DNA of 64,000 nt from Cerrena zonata. Taxonomy: Eukaryota; Basidiomycota; Agaricomycetes; Polyporales; Cerrenaceae. This document shows positions 48,569 through 57,224 of this stretch, piece after piece. The position numbers and the translations under genes are program-made. The stretch spans positions 372,001-436,000 of the forward strand of contig JASBNA010000013.1 in the NCBI GenBank assembly GCA_038087015.1, given 5' to 3'. Numbering within the stretch: position 1 is the stretch's first letter; each line of letters opens with the position of its first letter. The notes beneath the pieces were generated by a model, which searched no databases, was not told the DNA's origin, and worked only from the letters and a program-made list of their open reading frames with translations.

Positions 48569-49629
48569 TTACAAAATCAAGCTTACTGCTTCATTAGCCA
48601 TTCCCAACGAGCATAAGTAACCTTCACCGGCAGCACCATAATTATGAATAATTACTTTACCATCAGATAATTCCTGTTTCTCAATTCTAACACCGCCTTT
48701 TCTACCAGGACGAATTCCAGCCACTACCCTAATGATTTGTAAGTCTTCAATCCTATTACCATTAGGATTATCACTCAATATTTTTGGGTATAGTTTGATG
48801 GTTCTTTGCAAGATATCATCGATCTCATAACCATAAGTGTTCGAATCGTGAACGTCTTTTTGATAAAAACCTCCGAGGATAACTTCGTCTAGGTTTGAGT
48901 CGGGTCTTTTGATAATGTAGGTCGAGGTGTCGTTCCAAGCCAGGTAACATTCATTAATATACGGAGCTCTAATAACAACAACTTGACCTCTAGTTGGGAT
49001 CATTGAAGTGTCCTCCACACCACCCAATTTCAAAGCTCCCAACCCACTACAATTAAACACAGTTTTCGTTCCTGCTTTAAAAGCTTCTTTTACATCGTTC
49101 AATTTTTCCCGTTTCACGTTAACCCCCAACTTAGTCAAATAACGTAAAAGGTTAGCAATGAGTAATGGCGAATTGAATATGAAAGCTTTATACAGAACAG
49201 CGAGATCACAGCCAGGAACTTGTGATTTTCCAATCTCCAAATCATCAGCAAACTTTCTTTTCTCCAAGTAATCCGAATCAAAGTCTTGCTGAATATTCTC
49301 GGTTGATTTACAAGTGCCAATACCAGAACCTTTACCACCGAGTTTTTCTCTTAATTTATCCATGTTTTTATAGGTAAATTCACTGTATTTCAAATTCTCA
49401 TCCTCATTAGCTAGTGAAAAGTAAGCACCGGCGTACGGGGACGTATAATTGACCGACATATCTCCCGGTAAATGTTCGGCCAAAATGGTGATTTTCCCAG
49501 CATCAATTCCGTTCTCAGTAAGGGAATAAGCAGTACTAAGGCCAATAATACCAGCACTATAGAGGTTAGTATGGTTTTATTCGAAGAATGATTCAATTGA
49601 ACATACCCTATGATAACAATTTCAGTCAT
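48569..49629 (-). CDS. DAO1: D-amino-acid (or D-aspartate) oxidase, one intron
   Basis: The gene is join 49629-49607 and 49556-48569 on the minus strand, 336 residues. It is an FAD enzyme that deaminates D-amino acids and releases hydrogen peroxide. The continuous frame lacks an ATG before AEHLPGD. A 50-base intron (GTATGT at 49606-49601, TACTAAC at 49571-49565, TAG ending at 49557) joins MTEIVIIG to AGIIGLSTAYSLTENGIDAG, restoring the FAD-binding GxGxxG motif at residues 8-13. C-terminal family blocks are GIRPGRKGGVRIE with the substrate-binding Arg and HNYGAAGEGYLCSLGMA. It ends in SLIL, with no SKL-type peroxisomal signal. Substrate class (neutral versus acidic) is not decided. Confidence 0.9.
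49557..49606 (-). other. Spliceosomal intron of the D-amino-acid oxidase gene (50 nt)
   Basis: GTATGT donor, TACTAAC branch site and TAG acceptor. Only about nine bases separate branch A and acceptor. The intron splits the glycine codon of the FAD motif after its second base. Confidence 0.92.
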
Positions 49630-50674
49630 TTTCAACTTTGAATGGACGAATAATGAGATAAAGAAGGAGCTGTCAATTTATAAATGAGGATGCGGAATTT
49701 GTTTCCGTTGACTATCGTATTTACATTCCTTGCGATGCATATGTTCGAGACGCATATCTAATTAACAAAGGATGCCAATTTGTGATAGCAGTCTGTGAAG
49801 TAGTATAGTCTTGCAATGATAAGCCTAGATACTATTTAGAAACCATTTGAGCTGGATTTTAAGACTTGGATTTCCCCTGTGAGCTGCTGCAAAATAGCAT
49901 CAACCAGGTGCTTTTATTCAGGTAAGAGCCGTGAGTGAATCAGACTGGAGGCCTCGGGCCAGTCTACGAGACATTATCTGTAAACGTCTTTCTAATGTTT
50001 CCCGATTTCATTATTAAACTCTCCTACTAACAACTACCCAAATTCTACAGTGTTATTTGTGAAGCCATCCGGTCTGTCGATGATCTTTCAGGCATATGTT
50101 AGATCAATCAAGAGAGAACAAATATGGAGTAATCGTATATGTGATTCTTCGCAAAGGCTATATATATTATATAAATGGATGGACACTCCCACTGACATAA
50201 AGAATACTTCTTTTGACGGTGTGGCCACTTCATTGGCCAAAGAGATCCTTCGGTAATATACTATTCTGTTATTTAGTATTGTACGAGTTAACGATGAATA
50301 GTCTACATCATAAGTTTAGATATTATTTCGTTCTGATTAACGTCCTATGTCCCTTTTGGTGTTGGGACAGAGGTGTAACCCGATAGAAAAATGGGTAAGT
50401 TCACGAGATTGGAAGCAAATACCACAAGTAAGCCAGTTTGGACTCACCGGATACACTTGAACTCACCGGTTTCCTCGATTGAATCACTTTTTTAAACGCC
50501 TTTTTTGACATATAAGAATACAATTATTCACTAATGTATATCGGGAGACTATATTTAGTCGAGAAAACCCATATAGAAAGAGATGTGAACGCCAACTTTT
50601 TTCCGCAAAAATCAACCCCATCATATCCCTGCCAGACTGGGCAAACCGCAATAACAAACTCAACATATAAAGCA
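49630..50674. other. Region between D-amino-acid oxidase and tRNA-Cys
   Basis: No confident gene. TACTAAC at 50023-50029 followed by CTACAG at 50045-50050 looks like a plus-strand intron end, and a 58-codon frame (ATG at 50080, stop at 50254-50256) follows it. I recognise neither a donor with a good upstream exon nor the protein. Confidence 0.4.
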
Positions 50675-50746
50675 GCTCGTATGGCGCAGTGGTAGCGCAG
50701 TAGATTGCAAATCTATTGGTCCTTAGTTCGAACCTGAGTGCGAGCT
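50675..50746 (+). tRNA. tRNA-Cys (anticodon GCA)
   Basis: The 72-base sequence folds as a cloverleaf: acceptor GCTCGTA pairs with TGCGAGC, D-arm GCGCAGTGGTAGCGC, anticodon stem-loop AGTAGATTGCAAATCTATT with GCA, and T-arm TTCGAAC. There is no intron. It is almost identical to S. cerevisiae tRNA-Cys as I recall it. A T-rich run (50748-50757) after the gene is the polymerase III terminator. Confidence 0.97.
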
Positions 50747-50747
50747 C

Positions 50748-50757
50748 TTTATTTTTT
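50748..50757 (+). terminator. RNA polymerase III terminator after tRNA-Cys
   Basis: TTTATTTTTTT starts two bases after the tRNA end, giving a run of seven T. Confidence 0.8.
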
Positions 50758-50844
50758 TCCGAACCCCGTAAGGGGCAGAGTCCTACATAGAAACCAAGAT
50801 GGGCCTAGATTTAGCGGGTGCAGAATGAAGACCCTATTGAGTAA

Positions 50845-51009
50845 AAAGCCATCGAATCAAGTCTAAAGGTGAAATTAACCCAGGAATTGCTCCAGTGGGT
50901 GAAGGATAGTGAAATAGAGCCAGGTATTGCTCCCGTAGAAGAGGCTAATCACTTGCTAAGGGAAAAAGCTAATCAGTTGTGCTCCACTTTTAGTAAACTA
51001 CCGCCCTGA
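50845..51009 (+). pseudogene. Possible CENP-B/Tc5-type helix-turn-helix relic
   Basis: A 54-codon frame bounded by TAA (50842) and TGA (51007-51009), without ATG, reads LTQELLQWVKDSEIEPGIAP followed by LLREKANQLCSTF. The spacing of L..eLl.Wv, G and lreKA.qL resembles the CENP-B-type HTH domain found in pogo/Fot1-like transposases and Pdc2-type proteins. Flanking frames show no transposase core. It lies 100 bases from a tRNA gene. The assignment is from pattern memory only. Confidence 0.35.
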
Positions 51010-51248
51010 TTATTGTTTGGAGGACAAAGTGAATAAACCCACTTACATTCGACATACCCGCCAAACCGTCTTTTATTATAAACATTTAGAGATTGAACTA
51101 ATTTGTATGTTCAATAAATGCATATGTTGAAGCTTGAAAGCCCGCCTTTATCAATAGAATCTAGACAAAGAACTCCTTGTTAAATTCTTCTTTGTTGTTA
51201 TTGTTACTCCACTTTGTTAATTAGAGTCTTATTTGTTTCTTTTGTCCA

Positions 51249-52089
51249 ATGAATCAATCAAGTATGTATAAATCGATTTAAGAAGAAATTTTTTTTTTTT
51301 TTTTCATTTTCATTGATATTTTCTTTATAAATGTTGGGTTGGCAACAATAACCTGGGAATACTAACAGCAATGATACCTTTAGACTTTAATGAGCCTCAA
51401 GTAATCGGCCGAAGCTCCAGTAATAGTGCTCTTACTCCTTCTAAAACGTTTAAACCAGTTGTTTTCTCTTGTTCTGAATCAAAAGTTGACAACAAGCCAG
51501 TTGAATTGAAAAGGGTGCACCACGGGAAATCTCCTTTTAAACCATTAACCCCCGATACCCCCAATAAAAAGTTAAAACCATGGCTACTTATGCTCCCTCG
51601 ATGGTTTCGCCACAACTGCTGCCTCTTGTACCTGAAAAGAGTCAGGATATGGCACTACGTAAGAGGGAATACCAGATTGACTGTCAAATCAAAGAAGAAT
51701 TGAGAAGAAAAGATCTAATAGTCAAGGCCATCGAGTATGTGAATAATCATGAAGAGGCAAAAGTGCTGCAGTTGATTGATAAATGGAGAGACGTTGCTCA
51801 AAAGTCTTCCAACTACTTGTTGAATGATTTGCAAGTGAAAGCACAGAAAATGGGGGGTGCTGCAAAACTCCGCCAGCTGCTCAACTCTGCTTTCCAAGAC
51901 GATGACTTATTACAGGAATATCAACTGTTTATCGAGTCAGATTCGTACCATGACTTGACGGCACTGGAAAAATCAGAGCTACATAACAAGATGGCTCTGC
52001 TACAGCCGGACGACACCGACGACGAGTTTGGTATGAAGGAATTATACGCAATGCTAAAGCTTGACTATTCCTTGGTTTTTGGTTCCTGA
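51249..52089 (+). CDS. MEI5: Mei5/Sfr1-like recombination accessory protein, intron plus one frameshift
   Basis: The gene is join 51249-51261 and 51384-52089. The C-terminal part (from ATYAPSMVSPQLLPLVPEKS) holds the conserved block KEELRRKDLIVKAIEYVNNH, LIDKWRDVAQKSSNYLLNDL and VKAQKMGG, which I match to the Mei5/Sfr1 family, partners of Sae3/Swi5 in loading Rad51/Dmc1. The N-terminus is Ser/Pro/Lys-rich (NSALTPSKTFKP, GKSPFKPLTPDTP). A 122-base intron with GTATGT at 51262, TACTAAC at 51360-51366 and TAG ending at 51383 joins MNQSN to FNEPQVIGRSS in frame. An alternative start without splicing is ATG 51371. Near 51572-51579 one base is missing between KKLK and ATYAPS; with it the protein is 239 residues. 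Confidence 0.62.
51262..51383 (+). other. Probable spliceosomal intron of the MEI5-like gene (122 nt)
   Basis: GTATGT donor four codons after an ATG, TACTAAC branch site, and TTTAG acceptor about 18 bases beyond the branch A. Splicing preserves the reading frame. Because an ATG (51371) inside the intron could also start the main frame, splicing is less certain than in the other three. Confidence 0.65.
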
Positions 52090-52588
52090 TTCTCTGCATT
52101 TTAATGGGCTCTGTTTTATAGATCTACTGGTAGTATAATATATTTTCAAAAGCACATAAACCGTAGACGAACCGTCTCTTGTATGTCCTTAATGCTTTAT
52201 CAGTTTCTTAATGCTTTATCAGTTTCTTAATGCTGTATCAGTTTCTTAATGCTGTATCAGTTTCTTAATGCTGTATCAGTTTCTTAATGCTGTATCAGTT
52301 TCTTAATGCTGTATCGGTGATTAACTAGTTTTGCAATCAATTTCGTATGTAACGGTTTTTTTTTTTTTTTTTTTTTGTTTGGGCATCGCTTTTGTAAGCG
52401 AACGAAGGCAAATAAAGTACTTGAACAGCTAGATACAAAACCGAAACAATCAGACTACGAGATTATCATAGACGAGAAGTAAGATTATCAACAGAGATAT
52501 ACGAGAATCAGGGATATTCAGTCCACAAAGGAAAAAACAATAAAAAGATTCGAATTTTGGTAAGGCTGAAGTAATTTACTGTGCCAAA
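52090..52588. other. Spacer between MEI5-like gene and RNR
   Basis: It holds a seven-copy 19-bp repeat (52188-52320) and a 22-base T run (52355-52376), then the A-rich RNR leader. No gene was seen. Confidence 0.7.
52188..52320. repeat. 19-bp tandem repeat, seven copies (CTTAATGCTGTATCAGTTT)
   Basis: Seven consecutive 19-bp units. The first two read CTTTATC and the next five CTGTATC, so the array grew by stepwise duplication. Confidence 0.95.
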
Positions 52589-55277
52589 ATGACAATCACA
52601 TTACCTGGAGTTCCAAGACATAGAGTGATTAAAACGAGAGATGAAAAGACATACGAGGAAGATTATGATGCTCGCAAGTTGACTGCGTTCTTGATTTCTC
52701 TTTGTAATGAGTTACAAATATCAGAATCAATGGTGAACGACTCGGTGAATCTAATCACTGAAGGTCTTCCAGATGATTCTATAACCGTTGATACTTTACT
52801 TAATTTGTTGAGTGAATCCTTGGCTACGAGAGTTATTAACCATCCTGATTTTGCAATACTTGCTGGGAGAGTGGAAGCGGTTAGAACCAACTTGCAATGT
52901 AATATTCCATTTGCTGAAAATATCGTAAGATTATATAATTATTACCATCCCAAGACTGGCGAAAGATTCCCCTTGGTAAGTAAAGAAGTATTCGATACAG
53001 TCTCGGCCAACCCTAGTCTTTTCAATGAGTTAATCAAACCCCATCGCGATTTCAATCTAACTTATTTTGGAATTAAAACATTACAAAAATCTTACTTGAT
53101 TCATGCTAATGGTAAATTGGCTGAAACTCCTCAGTATCTTTTTTTACGAGTCGCTATTGGTATTCATTCTTTTGATTTGAACTCGGTCATAGAAACTTAC
53201 GAATTGATGTCTCAAAAATATTTTATTCATGCTTCTCCAACTTTATTTGGCGCTGGTACAGATAATAATTATCTTTCTTCTTGCTTCCTACTTTCAATGC
53301 AAGACGACTCCATTGATGGATTTATCGTACTTTGCACCAATCTGCTTTGATATCAAAGGCCTCGGGTGGGATCGGCTTACATGTACATAATATTAGATCC
53401 TCTGGTTCTTTGATCAAAAGTTCAAATGGTACCTCGAGTGGATTAGTCCCAATGCTTAGAGTTTTCAATAACACTGCAAGATACGTCGATCAAGGTGGTA
53501 ATAAACGCCCCGGGGCGTTTGCAATCTATTTAGAACCTTGGCACAGTGATGTTTTTGATGTGATTGACTTGAGGAAAAATCACGGTAAAGAAGAAATGAG
53601 AGCTCGTGATCTTTTTTATGGATTATGGATTCCGGACTTGTTCATGCATAGAGTTAAAAATAATTTGAATTGGTCCTTGTTTTCTCCAGATGAAGCTCCT
53701 GGGTTATCGGATGTTACTGGTGACGAATTTGTTAAACTTTATGAATCTTATGAAATTCAAGGTAAAGCTTTCAAAACCGTTAAAGCTCAAAAATTATGGA
53801 ATGCAATCTTAGAATCCCAAACCTGAAACTGGATTACCCTATATGTTATATAAAGATTCTTGTAATTCAAAATCAAATCAACAAAATTTGGGTACAATTA
53901 AATCCTCTAACTTGTGTACCGAGATTATCGAATACTCTTCCCCTGAAGAAACAGCTGTTTGCAATTTAGGTTCTTTAGCCTTACCTTCATTCATCAAATT
54001 CAATTCCTCTTCTGCCACTTGCTCTTTTGATTTTGCAAAATTAAGTGATGTCGCAAAAATCTTAGACCAAAAATTTAGACAAAGTCATTGATGTTACAAA
54101 ATATCCAGTTGAATCGGCTAGAATTTCAAATAAAAAACATAGACCTATTGCAATTGGCGTTCAGGGATTAGCTGACACTTTCTTTGAATTGAGATTACCC
54201 TTTGACTCAATCGAAGCAAAAGTACTCAATATTCAGATTTTCGAAACAATATACCATGCTGCCATAGAAGCTTCAACCGAATTGGCTATCGAGTACGGTC
54301 CATATGAAACTTTTGCCGGCTCTCCAGCTTCTGAAGGTAAACTACAGTTTGACCTTTGGAATCACAAACCCTCAGACCTTGTTTAATGATTGGGATGAGT
54401 TGAAAAATCGCGTTGCAAAACATGGTTTAAGAAACTCTTTATTGGTTGCACCCATGCCAACGGCATCAACATCCCAAATTCTTGGTTTTAATGAATGCTT
54501 CGAGCCTTTAACTTCCAATATTTATACTCGTCGCGTCTTATCAGGTGAGTTCCAAATTGTTAATAAGTACTTATTGAAAGACTTAATTGACCTTGGGATA
54601 TGGAATGACTCGATGAAAAACTCGATCTTGCTCAATCAAGGCTCTATTCAAAAAATTCAGTAATTCCAGAAAGTTTGAAAAAATTATATAAAACCACCTG
54701 GGAATTGAGTCAGCGTACCATTATAGATTTAGCTGCTGATAGGGGGAAATTTATTGATCAACTGCAGAGTATGAATATTCATTTACAAAATCCAACGTTT
54801 GGTAAGTTAACCAGCTGTCATTTTTACGCTTGGGAAAAAGGCTTGAAAACTGGTATGTATTACCTTAGAACTCAAGCTGCTTCAAGAGCGATTCAATTCA
54901 CTGTTGATGCTTCAGAGGCAGATAAAATCAATTGTTCAGCGAAAGTGGCTGACATTTCTCTTTTGAAAAGATGTAAATACCTACCGGTTACCTCCTTCAG
55001 TCAAGTTCATTATTCTCCACCACCTGTTAAAATACCGAGAGCTTTGACTTCATTCATAAAAGAAAAATCCCTGTCTACTACACTTTCCCCCACAGTGAGT
55101 ATCACTGATGAAGATTGCAATACGTCAAAGTCTTCTAGCAAACGAAAACACGATTTAGATGATCTGCCTTCAAAGAAATCTAAACACGATGCTGACGAAA
55201 CCTACGACATTTACGATAATACACCTATCGCTTGTAATATTAAAGACCCCGAAAATTGTGATTCCTGCCTGGGGTGA
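52589..55277 (+). CDS. RNR3: Ribonucleotide reductase large subunit paralogue, five one-base frameshifts
   Basis: Class Ia large subunit, reducing ribonucleotides to deoxyribonucleotides. It has an N-terminal ATP-cone (about 1-100) and a catalytic barrel with [61 protein letters not shown] and [13 protein letters not shown]. These supply the active-site Cys, Asn, Cys, Glu and Cys. Further on are [31 protein letters not shown] and a C-terminal DSCLG Cys pair. The frame breaks at about 53321 (missing base), 53825 (extra), 54076 (extra), 54379 (extra) and 54650 (missing). Correcting all five gives 895 residues (yeast Rnr1 888). It is clearly diverged from canonical Rnr1, so a paralogue; Rnr1 versus Rnr3 naming is uncertain. 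No nonsense substitution was seen. Confidence 0.85.
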
Positions 55278-55395
55278 TCTTGTATATATATTTTTTGTGT
55301 CTATAAAACTCTACATTTGTAAATAGTTTCAATAATAAGAGTCGTAACAAACATTATACTATTAAAAAAAAAAAAGCGATGCAAAAAAGTTATGA

Positions 55396-56955
55396 CTATT
55401 TTCTGTTAGCAAAGATTGCAACTTGATCCATACCTTCAGGAGTAACAAAAAACTTCTTCTTGACTTTATCCCCCCAGATAAGAACACCGATTTCCTGTGC
55501 ATAATTACTCAAATAATCATATTCTTGTTGATTTTGGAAATCTTTGAAAAGATATCCTTCGAATGTTTGTATACGGTCCAATTCTAATTGCCACAATTTG
55601 ATTTGATCAACGACAGTTGGGGGTAAAACCTCTAGTTTGTGTTGAGCAACAGTACCATTTTCTCCATAAACTTGTGATTGTGGGGCCCCACCAGCAGTAT
55701 TAATATTATGACTTGTATCGAATTCGATTTTTTTATCTAATTTTTCTTTAGCTAATAACCTCATTTGGGGATGGGCATGAGTTTCTAAGAATCTAATGAT
55801 TTGATCAGCAGTAATACCATTCAATAGAGCATGCCTTATAGACTCACGAGTGATTTGTCCACAAACCATATTTGAAAATCTTATTTTTAAATTAACGAAA
55901 AGGTTCAAAACAGCAATTTCTAATGGTGAATTTGTATATGCGTAAATCTTAAAGTTAGTCTCGATAATCACTGTACCTTGAGCTGATGCAATACCAGCGC
56001 TAACTGAATTTTGAATGGCACTGGCATCGTCGCCGTCTTCTGCAGTAGTGGTACTTTGCAATGCATGCTCCATTGCGGCCGAAGGGCTTCTCAATGCAGC
56101 AGACTCTGACGTTAAAGTAGTAGCCAATCTAGTTGGATAAAATCTACTAGAACTATCCGATCTTTGATATATTAAACCGTAATCTTTCAAATCGGCCAAC
56201 ATACTCACTTGGGTTGCACTCAAGCTAGAAACAGTATAGCTCTTACCCAATTCCAACGAACCCAAAATGAAGATGAAATTCAAAACGTCGACCGGGTCCA
56301 TGTTCAAATCTTGGGTCAAATTCAAATATTGTAATAAAAATGTCCAAATTTGTGCGTTCACATCCTGAAGCAAAAACTGAAACCCTTCATTGGTGATCTT
56401 CAAGTTTCTAGGACTGGTGCCCGGCCCTTCCATCAACCCACCCAGTTTTAGCAATGATAAAACCGACTTTGAAGGGTCTACACCCAATTCTGTCCCCACC
56501 ATGAAATGTAGAATGGTTTCCCATTTCTGCGATGCAAATTGGTCCAAAAACTTCACATCCACCTGATGTTTATCCGCCGTAGTACACAAGTTCCCGAATG
56601 CATTGGAAGCCTGACTTCCAGTAAGACAATCTCTAAAATTTTGCTTGAAGATCGGATGTAGCTTCAAATGGCTTCTCCCTTGATCCTCGTCAATCAAATG
56701 CAACGCCTTCAAGCGATTGAACGCTTCAAACTGCAACTTCTTGGTATGGGGTTTGCATATCCTCTCTAAATCCTTATATGCAACCGGTTTGTCGTGAAAT
56801 AACATCGACATTATGAAAAATTTCGCCATGGGTGGTAGCAACCGATAAATCGACAAGCAGGTGGCCGGTGCCTCGTACAACTTGGACTGGATAGGTTTCG
56901 GTAGGTTCTCGAGATGCTCGTTAACCGTGGCCTTGAATAAAGTACTGGACGACAT
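55396..56955 (-). CDS. TFB2: TFIIH core subunit Tfb2 (p52)
   Basis: The 519-residue protein is a TFIIH subunit that anchors and stimulates the XPB/Ssl2 helicase in transcription initiation and nucleotide excision repair. Family blocks: [22 protein letters not shown] (about 26-47), [52 protein letters not shown] and the C-terminal [20 protein letters not shown] with FEGYLFKDF. Length matches yeast Tfb2 (513). It starts at ATG 56955 (MSSSTLFK). Confidence 0.96.
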   Translation of the reverse strand: MSSSTLFKATVNEHLENLPKPIQSKLYEAPATCLSIYRLLPPMAKFFIMSMLFHDKPVAYKDLERICKPHTKKLQFEAFNRLKALHLIDEDQGRSHLKLHPIFKQNFRDCLTGSQASNAFGNLCTTADKHQVDVKFLDQFASQKWETILHFMVGTELGVDPSKSVLSLLKLGGLMEGPGTSPRNLKITNEGFQFLLQDVNAQIWTFLLQYLNLTQDLNMDPVDVLNFIFILGSLELGKSYTVSSLSATQVSMLADLKDYGLIYQRSDSSSRFYPTRLATTLTSESAALRSPSAAMEHALQSTTTAEDGDDASAIQNSVSAGIASAQGTVIIETNFKIYAYTNSPLEIAVLNLFVNLKIRFSNMVCGQITRESIRHALLNGITADQIIRFLETHAHPQMRLLAKEKLDKKIEFDTSHNINTAGGAPQSQVYGENGTVAQHKLEVLPPTVVDQIKLWQLELDRIQTFEGYLFKDFQNQQEYDYLSNYAQEIGVLIWGDKVKKKFFVTPEGMDQVAIFANRK

Positions 56956-57111
56956 CTCTGGCTTCTTCTAAGTCTGTTCAATTTGGTGAAAACAGGGTCT
57001 TTCTTTATTCAAGAGACCGATCTTTTTTTTTTTCAGTATATGCTCTGATACCGGTTCTGCTGACATAATCATCGATTTTTCTCTCACAAAAAAAATAATA
57101 CTGAAAAAAAA

Positions 57112-57130
57112 AGCTCATCCTGATGAGATT
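57112..57130. promoter_or_regulatory. Inverted PAC boxes upstream of RET1
   Basis: AGCTCATC (57112-57119) and GATGAGATT (57122-57130) form an inverted pair about 95-113 bases before RET1. A CTGAAAAAAAAAG tract precedes it. PAC stands for polymerase A and C, and this gene encodes a polymerase III (C) subunit. Confidence 0.65.
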
Positions 57131-57224
57131 ATAAATCATCAAGTCGAGTGCTTTGATTTTTGGTCTAATTCTATTACTTTGACCTGTTGGAAGCACTAAG
57201 TAAACCGAGAAACTTTCAGTGACA

